A stretch of 64,000 bases of DNA from Limonium bicolor (Eukaryota > Streptophyta > Magnoliopsida > Caryophyllales > Plumbaginaceae): assembly GCA_023374045.1 (NCBI GenBank), contig CM041777.1:106773810-106837809 (forward strand), in the 5' to 3' direction. A program made the translations under genes and the position numbers. This document shows positions 35,823 through 46,353 of the stretch, one piece after another; the stretch's first letter is position 1, and each line of letters opens with the position of its first letter. The notes under the pieces were generated by a model. It searched no databases and was not told the origin of the DNA. It saw nothing but the letters and a program-made list of their open reading frames with translations.

Positions 35823-38800
35823 ATACTGAAATACCCCTAAATTAATTTACATTAATTTAGGGGATTTCTTTTATAAAAACCCTAAATATTATTATTACAC
35901 ACCAACTTAATATATAGTATTATTTAAAAATTATTTAGGGGACTTCTTATTTTAAACCCTAAATAATTACAAATTAATTAATTTATTATACAGTATATGA
36001 ATTTAATAACAAGATTTATAAGTCAATAAATCTTGGGAAAATTAGACACTCCAATTATATTATAAAGATTTTAGAAATATTTGGAGCATGATTTGAAGCA
36101 CAAAAGTCAATATAAAATCCTAGAACCCTAAAGCTTATTAAGCCTTGCTAGGGTTGACTTTTTGAGAATGGTCAAACCAGCCCATGAAACCTATACCAAT
36201 AAATAGGTTATGGAAAACCATGAAGATCGATAAAAAGAACGTCAAAAACGGATCATCCTAGCCAAAGTTATGAGGATTGAAGTTTAGAGCCAAAATTTTA
36301 ATGACTGCCACGTGTCAAGCTCACACGCGCCAGGACTTAGGCGATTTCTATCTCCTTGAATTTGGTAACAGATTTCAGTATTTTGCCCTAACTTTAGACG
36401 GCCATATCTCACTCATCTCTAATATTTTTCAATGCCGCTTCTTCATTCTCTTCTCCTTCGAATCCTCTTTCCAACCATTACTCACACATACCCTAATTCA
36501 TTATACATCAGCCGCAAATCTGACCTAAAGTTGACCCCTTGCGAAACTCGTACCCAGAATCCAGTTTCTCACCGAATTCAGGTAACTTTCGTTGATCATA
36601 ACTCCTTCGTCTCTCAACCAAAATTTGATTTCTTTAGCTTGTTTTAAAGATCTCTAATCCCTCTACAATGTCAGTTATGCCCAGCTTGATTCATAACCGT
36701 TTGGAGGAATAGTTGCCTAAAGTCTCTAATTCCGCAGCACATAAAATCATACCGAAACTGTAAGGTATAAACTCGTGACTTGCAACTTTAATTTTTTCTG
36801 TATGTTGCGAGTTAGGATTAGTTCTTGTTATCAATATGTAGAGGTAAGTTACACTTTCGATTAAGCCCTTACACATAGCCTAACTCGATCTGTACTGCAA
36901 GTTATAGATCCTCAAAGTCGGCCTCGTGAACTGCTCGAAAGTTGAACTTTTCCAGATTTTCCGAATTCGAATTCCTCCGTTGTTGCAACTCCGGTAAGTT
37001 TCCGATCAATTGCTCCGTTTTGTCAAACCTTGTCGTGTTTACGACCTAACCCAACCACCAATTAAGCTTATTATGCTTCGTATATGTAGAATTTTACAAA
37101 ATTGAATTCGAACTGCTTAGAACCCTATTCGAATAGAACCCATAATCGATTTTTCGGAATACTGCATTATAATTGGGGAAATCGGTGTCATTAGAACCGT
37201 AATTTAATTTCGAAACGAATGAAGGAAGAATCACGCGATTTCGTTCTGTGGATTGAGAGAAATGTGGATTTAGTACTCGAATCGGGTTGGGGGTGGATGA
37301 TGAACTCGGCTTTCAGCAGCCGTCCGATCGTAGTTATAAGAAACGGACGGCTGAGATTAGATCGTTTCAATTTAAGAGTATAAGTTTTTATTATAATTTC
37401 AGAATTAAACCCTAACTTGTTGAATGTATTTAAATGCCTTCCCGAATGTATTTTGACTTGAAATTTTAACCATAGATTCCTTATTAAACCTAGTTTATTT
37501 TGATGTAAATTAATATGGTTTTTGAGTTTTTAAACGTAAGTTATGAATTTTGGAAGTTACGGGTTTTCTGGAATTATTTGGTTAATTTAATAAGATATTT
37601 TTATGAAATAAAAATTTTATAATATGTCTAAAATGTTATAGTTATTATATATTAAATTTGGGAATTTTTGGACAAGGGTAAATGGGTTTAAAAATTATGT
37701 TTATGAAATTTTTATAATAATAACCTATAATATATGGTTTTTAATGTAACAAAAATTAAAGTATGGTTTGTATTAATAAGCTTTTATGGTTGGGGAAAAT
37801 AATAACAACCTAACTTAACATTTATACCAGGAGGTTATAAATATTTTGGGTATTATCTTTTAAGGTAACGGAAAAATTGTTTACATATCGATATACTTAT
37901 TATGGGAGTAAGTAGTAAAATAGAAACTTATATTAAATTCAGGAATTAAACTAGTCTACATTTTTATTTATTATATAATGTGGAAGTTAATATACTTAAT
38001 TAAAGCTTGAGGAAATATCTTATTTTTAAACCATATATCAGATGTTAATATGTGTAGAAGTTAATAAAGAGAATTGAATACAATATAACTACATAAATAA
38101 TGTTTTAAGTAAATCCTAGTATAAATATATATATATATATATATTAGGCATCACTAAAAGAAATAAAATACTTTATCCTATAGGTAATAACTAAGCAGAT
38201 AGAATGCTTTGTGAATACTAGATGTGTAAGAGTTATTAAAAGTAATTAAACTTAATAAAATTTCTTAAAGAATGTTTTGGGATAAATTCTAATATATGCA
38301 CATAAATATATTCGAAATATTAAGAGATAATGTTAACATTCCCTGCGGGAAACCTAATTAGAAGAATAAATATATACTCGTGCTAAACTTTAGGTCTTTA
38401 ATCGATGTTGTAATAATTAGCCAACGATAACTTAAAAGTTTAATTAAACTAATCCCATGGCTAAGAGTAAGTAATTAAAATAAAATTAGACGTATCCTTT
38501 AGACAAGAAATTCAATGGCGTAGTTGGTCGAGATAAACCTGGAACTGAGTCGAGGTTGCACGTTCGAAACCTCGCATAATCCTTTTAGGGAATTTAGTTT
38601 AAATAGAAAAACGTAGCACGGTCTTGGACTAACCTACTAAGCCCAAGTCTATGGACTTCAAAAGCCCATTTAAACAGACCAAAAGAGTTGGGCCACTCTT
38701 AGGGTAAACCTTAGATCATTCCTAATCAACTGTAATGGGCCTAATAAAAGATTTAATTAACTAGATCTAGCCCAAGTGCTATGAGAGGATAACTGTAAAA

Positions 38801-40068
38801 TCTAAACTATAACCCGGTAAGAACAAAAGGTGTTCAGTTATACAAGTTCCATAACTAATCAATACTTGGAACAACCTTAATTATAGGTGTTAGTAGGTGT
38901 TGCACTTTCAAGTTTAGTCAAGGGTGGATTACTGCTTCTACACATACCAGGTACGATTTCTCGTACTCATATGCTTCCTAACGGACTTAAGGGACGTTTT
39001 TTAAAATGCTAACTGAGCCTAAAAGGTTTTAATAAGAAAAATGGTTTGTGTGACTAACTCAGCCTGTATGACTAACTGAGCCTTGGTTGAACAACATACA
39101 TGGTTATTGGTTCCTTCTATCTGGTTGTTTTATTAGATATTATCTACCCGGGGTTTACGCCTCTGCACTCTGTAGGACTGAGTGTTTTGGTATCGCTCTG
39201 GTGCAGTTAATGATCTGGTGGAAATTTGGAAATGTCAATCTTGGTAATTCTTCTTGACTCTGGATATCTTTTCATCCATGAGCTGGGTTTGTTTGGGTGA
39301 CGTGCGCGCGTCTTCATCGGCAACAGAGAGGGGCTGTATATCCCCTGTCCTTAGTGGATGTAGTTAACAGAGAGGGGCTGTATATCCCCTGTCCTGGGTG
39401 GACGTAGTGAACAGAGAGGGGCTGTATATCCCCTGTCCTAAAAGGACGTACTTGACATTGGGGTTTATTCTACTCTTGGGTTATTGGATTCTTCGTTATC
39501 TATCAATCATTTCTAGTCCTGGTGACTACTTGGTCTTTCTACTCCTAACTGGAACTTAATCTAACTAAGGCATTGGATACTCACTAACTCATGGTGTGAA
39601 TTTGTTTACTAACTTTCCTTTTCTATTGTTGTCTCTATCTTTAACTTGCTATCTATGACTTGGTGATTTTTAAAGTGCTTGTTTCTCTGTTTGGTTTTAA
39701 ATATTGATTTCAAGTTACTGCTTGCTTAAAGGTTATCTTTAAAGTTCTGTTTTGGAGATAGTACCAGTTCCATTCCAGGGAACTGACCCGCCCCTTTCGG
39801 GGTGGGCTGCTTGGTTCATCTTGCAGGTACGAATTGATTTACAGGTGGCCACGAAGAGAATGAGCGTTTGGGATGGGACTAGGTTTGTGAGAGTTAATGT
39901 GTTTAATTTCTATTATGTTTTGTGTTAAGTTTTTCTCGAGTTCAGACCGTAGCTTTGTAAATTGTAAGTTGTAATTGGTGAGGTTTGGTGCGGGTGTTTG
40001 AACCCGATGGTCTGTAATCGCCTTAGAGTTTTTTTTCCGTTGTATTTATGGTTAATAGGGGCGTTACA
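35823..40068 (+). repeat. 3' LTR of the AlkB-carrying chromovirus
   Basis: About 4.25 kb from ATACTGAAATACCCC to GGGGCGTTACA, collinear with 25137-29417. The tRNA-like segment is intact here: A box TGGCGTAGTTGG (38516-38527) and B box CGTTCGAAACC (38561-38571). The three 44 bp units are at 39322-39453. Differences from the 5' LTR are mainly single-base indels and transitions, indicating a fairly recent insertion; no percentage was computed. Confidence 0.93.
38516..38571 (+). other. tRNA-like (Pol III A/B box) segment in the 3' LTR
   Basis: TGGCGTAGTTGG matches the A-box consensus TRGCNNAGYNGG at every position. CGTTCGAAACC matches the B box GGTTCGANNCC at all but the first base. The box starts are 45 bases apart, as in a tRNA gene. 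The flanks do not form a full cloverleaf. Confidence 0.55.
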
Positions 40069-40510
40069 TTCACTTTGGAGCTACTCCATGGTCAAAGTCT
40101 TCTTTTGATCCGGGAGCAAACTGCATTGTATAAATTAATGAAATCTGAAATTTGTGAAGCAAAATAGTAACTGGAAGTGGGGTACCTCACGTGGGGAGCG
40201 ATCACTACTGAATCATAATCCGGGAACATCCTATTTGATTGAGTACTGTTTCACTTTTTGATCCCCCACTGAAGCTGATTATCTCGATCTCTTTATTTTT
40301 ATATTCAGGTGGCAACAAGGCTAACTAAGCAAAAAAAAAAAACTGAAGGTGATACAATGATTTCCTCTGGCCGTGCTTGAGGTATGATTGGGCGATGGCC
40401 TGAGGTTGTTTCTTCGGATGAGGTATGCTCAATTGGGAGACCGAAGGGGTGCACGGGTCAATAGAAAAAAGCCTGTCTTGGCTACATTGACAACCACCCT
40501 TCGTTTGTTT
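40069..40510. other. Low-copy flank of the chromovirus; possible terminal exon
   Basis: This DNA sits beyond the retrotransposon target site and is less AT-rich. A TTATATTCAG splice-acceptor context (ending 40308) precedes a short open segment, 40309-40380 (VATRLTKQKKKTEGD..., then stop). It could be the last exon of a disrupted gene, but it is too short to identify, and a 12-A run in it varies to 11 in the inverted copy. Confidence 0.25.
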
Positions 40511-41300
40511 TTTTTTAATGAAAGGCGCCGGCGATATACATCTTTTTTAAGATTTTTTTCTTTTTTATCATAAAAATTTTAAGTTGTTGTAATTTTTGAT
40601 ATATAAGTCCAAAATGAAAAAATATTTATATCATTGTTTACCTAAATTCAAGCTCTTCAAAACAAGACCAGTCATGGATATATTTTGACAACTTTAAAAA
40701 AATTATTTTTACATGTATAGTGTACAGAATGTAAAAGAAAACTTGTACAGATGGTCATACAAACCTGTACAAATATTCACTAAAACATGTACATCTTCAC
40801 GTAAAAACATGTACATTAAAAACATACCGAAGGTCACATAAACATGTACGAATCACTAAATATGTATATTCTTAGATTAAACCTGTACATATAGAAAAAC
40901 ACTTGTACACACAGTCATACAAATATGTACAGATGGCCATACAAACATGTAAAAATATTCATTAAAAAATATGTACATTCTCACATTGAACATGTATATC
41001 GTCACATTAAAACATGTACATTCTCATATTAAAACATGTACATACATCCTCACATTAAAATATCATGATATACATGTAAAAATAATTTTTTTTGAAAGTT
41101 GTCAAAACATATCCATGACTGGTCTTATTTTGAAGAGTTTGAATTTAGATGAGCAATGATATGATTTTTTTTCATTTTAGACTTATATATTAAAAGTTAC
41201 AACAATTTAAATTATTGTTGTTTTAATAAAGATTAAAAAAATAAAAGGAAAAAAAAATAAAAAAACCAAAACGACTGGGGCTTACGCCCATAGTCACTTT
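40511..41300. mobile_element. Fold-back element with internal ACATGTACA minisatellite
   Basis: Long inverted termini: 40580-40720 (AAGTTGTTGTAATTTTTGAT ... ACCAGTCATGGATATATTTT) pairs with the reverse complement of about 41070-41215. Between them, 40720-41075 is filled with degenerate 20-30 bp repeats built on AAACATGTACAT. GTTTGTTT occurs on both sides (about 40503 and 41300), a possible target duplication. Long termini with an interior of repeats suggest a Mutator-like or fold-back non-autonomous element. No coding sequence. Confidence 0.65.
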
Positions 41301-41934
41301 GTTTGTTTCTTATTTTTAATTTGTCTCATTATATTTCATTAATTACAAAATTATCCTACTATAAAAGATATTTTTATTTTAATTTGACTTAAATCTCCTT
41401 GGATGTAGCTAAGATAGCTACATCCACATGTAGCTAAGAATTAGTGATAGAAAAATAAATAGTACGTTTTTATATAATTTTTTTATAAAACAGTCAATAT
41501 TTTCTATCTTAGTGACCTCATAAATATCATAGAAATTAATTATAAAAATTTTTCTTTTCAGTGTCTAGAGAATGAGATTATATAATCTCCAAAAAGAACG
41601 ACCCTAAGACTTAGGAATGCGTTTCCATTTGCATTGTTTTTTATCATTACGTCTATTTAATGTGGAAAGTAGTCTCGACTGGGAAGAATTTCTTGTCCGG
41701 TAATTAAAACCTCAGATGTCTTTCCATTTACCGGAGGTTGATATATGGTCGAAGAGAAGGCAAACAAGATGTTCAAACCTTGCCGGTGGTTCCTTTATTT
41801 TGATTTTTGTTTGTAAAACTAGATTGTTTGACTTAGCCACTGATATTGTGCTTTTCTAGCTATGAACAAGTTCATGTAGATTTAGTTTGAAACTGATCAT
41901 GATTTCAGTTTAGAGAATGTTGCTTATAATACGG
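41301..41934. other. Intergenic DNA with a small perfect hairpin
   Basis: Nothing coding. GGATGTAGCT-AAGAT-AGCTACATCC at 41401-41425 is a perfect 10 bp stem with a 5-base loop, followed by a further copy of the TGTAGCTAAG arm. Confidence 0.5.
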
Positions 41935-42347
41935 TTAACCTTCTTGTGTTTATCATAATTATTGATAACCACTTTGAGATTACGGTATATTTGACTATGA
42001 GCCCCCGAACTATAACCCTGTTATCAAAACGTTAGCTACATGCTGACCCATCAGCTTAATCACATTATTAATGCTAGCCTAGACAACAAAACTGCTTAAT
42101 CAACATCGTCTAACTCTCACTCATCCCAATTCAGATGCATTTTCGAGGTAGGTTTGATGTTTTTCGGACAATAAGAATGCTGATTAAGCAGTTTTTTTAT
42201 TCAGCATGTCATTAATAATGTAATTAAGCTGATGGGTCAGCACGTGGTTAACATTTTGATAATAGAGTTATAGTTCGGGGCTCATAATCAGAGATACCAT
42301 AACCTCAATGTGGTTACCATAATTATGATACACATAAGAGGGTTAAC
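41935..42347. mobile_element. Palindromic MITE, about 410 bp
   Basis: The left end GGTTAACCTTCTTGTGTTTA and the right end (reverse complement of ...CACATAAGAGGGTTAAC) are inverted repeats. The match continues for about 160 bp (…CTGACCCATCAGCTTAAT… against ATTAAGCTGATGGGTCAG). A short central region remains. No convincing target duplication was found. The inverted copy is at 57117-57540. Confidence 0.7.
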
Positions 42348-42479
42348 TATATTTGCTAAAGGGGGTTCCGAGTAATTTACTCAATAATTAACTTATATTA
42401 CATTTTTATATATGAGCAACTTGCTCGGATTTAGTGAGATATTGTTGTTAAGTTATAAGTTATTGAAATATAGATATTA

Positions 42480-43007
42480 GATAAATAATGTCTGAATAAT
42501 CAAAATTAGTAACTAAATTGTGAAACGGGTGAAATATACAAACTAGTGCATGACAAATGGATACAATTTAGGGTCCAGAAAATTGAAATTAACGTCTGAA
42601 TATATGAACTAGTTCTTCATAAATAGGTACAATTTAGCATCTGAAAATTAAAATTAGCGTAAGCAGTTTAGCGTCTGATAAATATTGGATGCTAGATATA
42701 CTAATTTTAGACTAAGTTATTTAACCTCCGATAATATGCTTGCGACCAATTTATGGATGCTATTTTACGTCCGATTGTGGACACTAAATAATGAACGTAA
42801 AATAGCATCCGAAACAAATGAATGCTAGAGTGGATGTAAATTAGCATCAACCAGATGCTAAAAAAGTTTAGCATCTAGGCTTTAGTGTACGATGAATGTC
42901 AGACGCTAAACATCAAAAATTAGACTCTAATTGTAATTAGCGTCTGATTTTTTATGTTTAGTGTCTAAAAACTTCGGACGCTAAATCCTATACTTTTTTT
43001 GGTAGTG
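42480..43007 (-). mobile_element. CACTA transposon end with subterminal repeats
   Basis: On the minus strand the block begins CACTACCAAAAAAAGTATAG at 43007, the terminus of a plant CACTA (En/Spm) transposon. It is followed by many short TTAGCGTCTGA / TTAGCATCC-like motifs in both orientations, as expected of CACTA subterminal regions. The other terminus was not found, so this is a truncated end. The left limit is approximate. Confidence 0.7.
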
Positions 43008-43012
43008 ATATG

Positions 43013-43206
43013 ATCTAAATATAACTTTAGCATTGTCTATGTAAATTTTTATCAATTTCAGGAAAACATCACCTACATTAAATGAAAATTAGAAAAACCA
43101 ACTTGCCTAGAAAATTATAAAAGTTGCGGGATATTTTTGAAACCTTATGGATGAGATGAATAATTTCACTAAAGATCATGGATGAGGGATGTAATTTTCC
43201 CAAAAG
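43013..43206. mobile_element. Half copy of the 73-610 fold-back MITE family
   Basis: Matches the right half of the element at 73-610 (ACTTTAGCAT...GTAAATTT...CATGGATGAGGGATGTAATTTTCCC). The left half is missing and the CACTA end abuts it. Confidence 0.65.
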
Positions 43207-43991
43207 TTAATCATACTTTAGTAATGGTCATCTCATTTTGATAACCGGTTTTTATTTGTACAGCTTCCACTATTGTTGTTACATTCTATTTTTTGCTCTT
43301 TTGTATTTTAATTTTTAGTATGTATATTGTTGTGACCAACTTCATAAAATGATTCATGTTAAAAAAAAAGATTGAATGTTGTTGTATATATGTCTTATTC
43401 ATCACGTTTTTGTACATACGTCACCTTTATCATTATTAGTATACAATATGGGGACCTTGGAGCTAGCTCCATGGTGGTAGATGGCTCCATGCCAATGTAC
43501 AACAACTATTGGCCCTCTCACTCTCTTTCATATTTTTAATCTTTTTTTAGCAAAAATGTAATTTTGTATAAAGTGACAGGTGCTAGCGGGAATACGAAGA
43601 GAGTGAGACACGAGAAAGAAAAAGTAATTAACGGAAATGTATATTAAATTTTAAAATGTTATAACTTACAAAATATAAGTGTAAAAATTTAAAAAAAATT
43701 ATACCATTGGTCATCATAATTTGTGCTATTCAAAACAAGATGCATCATTAATATGTTTTGGAAAACTTAAAATTTATGATTTTAGAATGAGTATATATTA
43801 CGTATTTTTAAGTGAATCTTATTCATTAACAAAATGAATATTCTTTAATAATAAAATGAACGTTATTCATTAACAATATGAATCTTATTTAAGATTTATT
43901 TTTCTTAAATAAATATTCACTTTTAGAAAAACAAAGGATTCACATTCTATAATGTGAAAGGTTCAGTTTCTTAAATATAAGATTCATTTTT
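43207..43991. other. Intergenic DNA and terminus of a fold-back element
   Basis: No gene. From about 43560 the sequence is one terminus of a fold-back element whose complete version is at 53060-55920 on the other arm (AAATATAAGTGTAAAAATTT … ATTCAAAACAAGATGCATCA). It is distantly similar to the termini at 40580-40720. Confidence 0.5.
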
Positions 43992-45031
43992 GTGAAATTT
44001 CAGGAAATGCCACTATATTTTTGGCTAATTCATGAAATAACACTAAAAAAAGTCATGAAATATCATTATATTTTTTAAAAGTCCATGAAATGCCACTAAA
44101 GTTATTGGCCAGAAGGAAAAATGATAAAAATACCCCTAATAGTTAACAAATTAATTTTAAAGTTCACAATATACCCCTAATTGTTAAAAAATTCACCAAA
44201 ATTCACAAAAGATCAAATAATATATAAAAAATATATAAAATATAAATATTTGAAAAATAAAAATATTAAAATATCATAATATATTGAACAAATGAGTATT
44301 TCTCATTTTTTTAAATTATTGAGTACCCTAAAAAATGATATAGAGTTTTGAACGCATAATTTTATCAATATTTCTACTTATTTATAATAATTAAGTACTA
44401 CATTTTTGAAATTGTTTTTCTATCAAATTAATTATTTATTTAAAATAAATTATTTGCATTTAAGATATTTAGAAAAATTTTAAAAACTATATTCTATATT
44501 ATGCCATAAAAACAAAACAAAAAGATATAAATTTTTAAAATATTTTTCTCGATATTAGTTTAAAATATAATTTAAATTACTTTGAATATATAATTCAAAT
44601 GGTAGAAAAAAGACAATTTAAAAATTAATGGTACAAATTATAGCTTAATTAGTACAAATTAGTAGAAAGATTGATATAATTATATTTTCAAACCTCTATA
44701 TTCTATTTTATAGTACTAAATAATTAAAAAACATCTAAACAATATTTAATATTTTTCAATTTTTGAGATATATTTAATATTTTATTAATATATATTATAT
44801 TTTTATAGTATTTTCAATTTTTGGTGAATTGTTAACATTTAGGGACATATTGTGAACTTTAAAAGTACTTTGTTAACTAGTAGGGGTATTTTTTTCATTT
44901 TTCCTTCTGGTCAATGGCTATAGTGGCATTTCATGGACTTTTACAAAAATATAGTGGCATTTCGTGACTTTCTTTTTTAATGGCATTTAATGAATTAGCC
45001 AAACATATAGTGGCATTTCATGAAATTTCCC
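43992..45031. mobile_element. Mutator-like MITE with 9 bp target duplication
   Basis: Ends GTGAAATTTCAGGAAATGCC and reverse complement of ...GGCATTTCATGAAATTTCCC form inverted termini of about 150 bp. Exact direct repeats TTCATTTTT flank it (43983-43991 and 45032-45040). A 9 bp duplication is diagnostic of the Mutator superfamily. The interior is extremely AT-rich and non-coding. Confidence 0.88.
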
Positions 45032-45040
45032 TTCATTTTT

Positions 45041-45505
45041 CATGAACATTTGATTCACTTTTTTCAACAAAATATTCACTTTTCAATAAATAAAATGTTC
45101 ATATTGTTCTCGTATGTTTGTGTTAAGATTCAATTTCTTAAACAAAATTCACTTTTCTTAAATATAAGATTCTCTTTAATTAAACATTTGATTCATTTTT
45201 TTCAACAAAATATTCACTTTTCAATAAATAAAATGTTCATATTGTTCTCGTATGTTTGTGTTAAGATTCAATTTCTTAAACATAAAATTCACTTTTCTTA
45301 AATATAAGATTCTCTTTAATTAACATTTGATTCATTTTTTTAAACAAAATATTCACTTTCAATAAATGAATGGTTCATATTGTTCTCGCATAAGCTTGTG
45401 GTAAAATTCATTTTTCTTAAAAATAAAATTCACTTTTTTAAATATAAAATTCCTTTACTTAAACATTTGATTAACTTTTCTTAAACAAAATATTCACTTT
45501 TTAAT
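45041..45505. repeat. Minisatellite, 138-140 bp unit, about 3.3 copies
   Basis: Units begin CATTTGATTCA at 45047, 45185, 45324 and 45464. They carry AAAATATTCACTTTTCAATAAA and ATGTTCATATTGTTCTCG. The array continues the interior of a fold-back element and is cut at about 45505, where the inverted-repeat arm ends. Confidence 0.85.
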
Positions 45506-46345
45506 ACAATTCACTTGTTTAATAATTCTTGAGGACTTCTAGAAATTGGGTTCTGGGAACTTTGCTTGTTGGAGGAAAAAAGGAAAGGAAAAGAGAAGAA
45601 ATCTGAAGATATTGAGGATGGAAGCTCTGGGAAGAGTGAAGATGGTGGCAAGGTGGTTCGAGACTTCTCCGAGAATTGCCATAATGGCTAATTTGTCCAT
45701 GGTTGTCTGCATGGGTGGGGCACAACCCGTGTAGTTATCCTTTTCTGCTTCACAAAATGGCCCCTCCCGTTGGTCCACGTCTGGTTACTTAGTATACTTA
45801 TGGGTTATGGTCTTAGTCTTTGTTTTCCTTTGGTTTTGGTTAGATGATTAATTATGGGTTATGACTTTAATCCTTGTGTTTTCTAGCATGTTCGTCGATC
45901 TGCCACTAACGTCTTTTGTTGGATGGATTTGGTCTTCCTTGGAGGCAATTATGTTAGAACAGAGTTGTGCTCTTAGTCTACCAAAACACAAGTTTTTTCA
46001 TGGGGGGTTTTATGTGAGGTGTGTCAATAGTTGTAATCTTTGGATTAGTGGCTCCTCGTTGGAACCTTTCAATGTTAGGTTGTTGCTTACTACCTATGGA
46101 TCTTTAAAGATGTAATGCACCACCTAATCTAGTGTTATCCATGGTTTCAAAAAAAAATGGTGTATTCACAAGTAGCGTTATTTAGTCTTTTTTTGTGATC
46201 AATTCCTGAAGTGGTATAGAATGTATATTTAGTCACAAATTTGTTGGCATTAGAAACGAGTATAGATTGAGAGAAAATTTAGAAATATTTATAAATTAAA
46301 CAAAATTGATTAGCTTATAGATCTTTGTTTTCATAAAAAGCAAAT
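45506..46345. other. Start of the inverted-repeat spacer, no gene identified
   Basis: Composition is less AT-rich than the arms. Frames at 45546-45734 and 45861-46115 (plus) are short, resemble no family and lack supporting context. A part near 45880-46090 reads like degraded coding DNA. Confidence 0.35.
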
Positions 46346-46353
46346 ACTTTATA

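Larger units (their letters stand above)
25132..40073 (+). mobile_element. Ty3/gypsy chromovirus (Del/Tekay-like) carrying an AlkB domain, 14.9 kb
   Basis: A complete LTR retrotransposon from 25137 to 40068, bounded by the 5 bp target duplication TTCAC (25132-25136 and 40069-40073). Order: 5' LTR, tRNA-Met primer site, gag with two CCHC knuckles, AlkB-like dioxygenase, aspartic protease, RT, RNase H, integrase, chromodomain-like tail, polypurine tract, 3' LTR. Protease-RT-RNaseH-integrase order is Ty3/gypsy; the C-terminal [17 protein letters not shown] signature and the LTR termini fit the Del/Tekay chromovirus clade. All coding regions carry frameshifts in this copy. The AlkB insertion between gag and protease is not part of the standard gene set of this clade. 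A second copy of the family, minus strand, enters at the right edge (59421-64000). Confidence 0.92.
35477..45505 (+). repeat. Left arm of a giant inverted repeat (at least 10 kb)
   Basis: Read forward, this arm matches the reverse complement of 53957-64000. It includes the last 350 bp of the chromovirus interior, its whole 3' LTR and 5.4 kb of flank with several MITEs in the same order. By eye the arms are nearly identical, differing mostly by one-base indels in homopolymers. The left limit is set only by the window end on the other arm. Confidence 0.92.

Noticed and set aside
45020..45301. Open frame with a 45-residue internal repeat
   Set aside because: It is the 138 bp minisatellite read in frame because the unit is a multiple of three; it is interrupted in the inverted copy and matches no protein.
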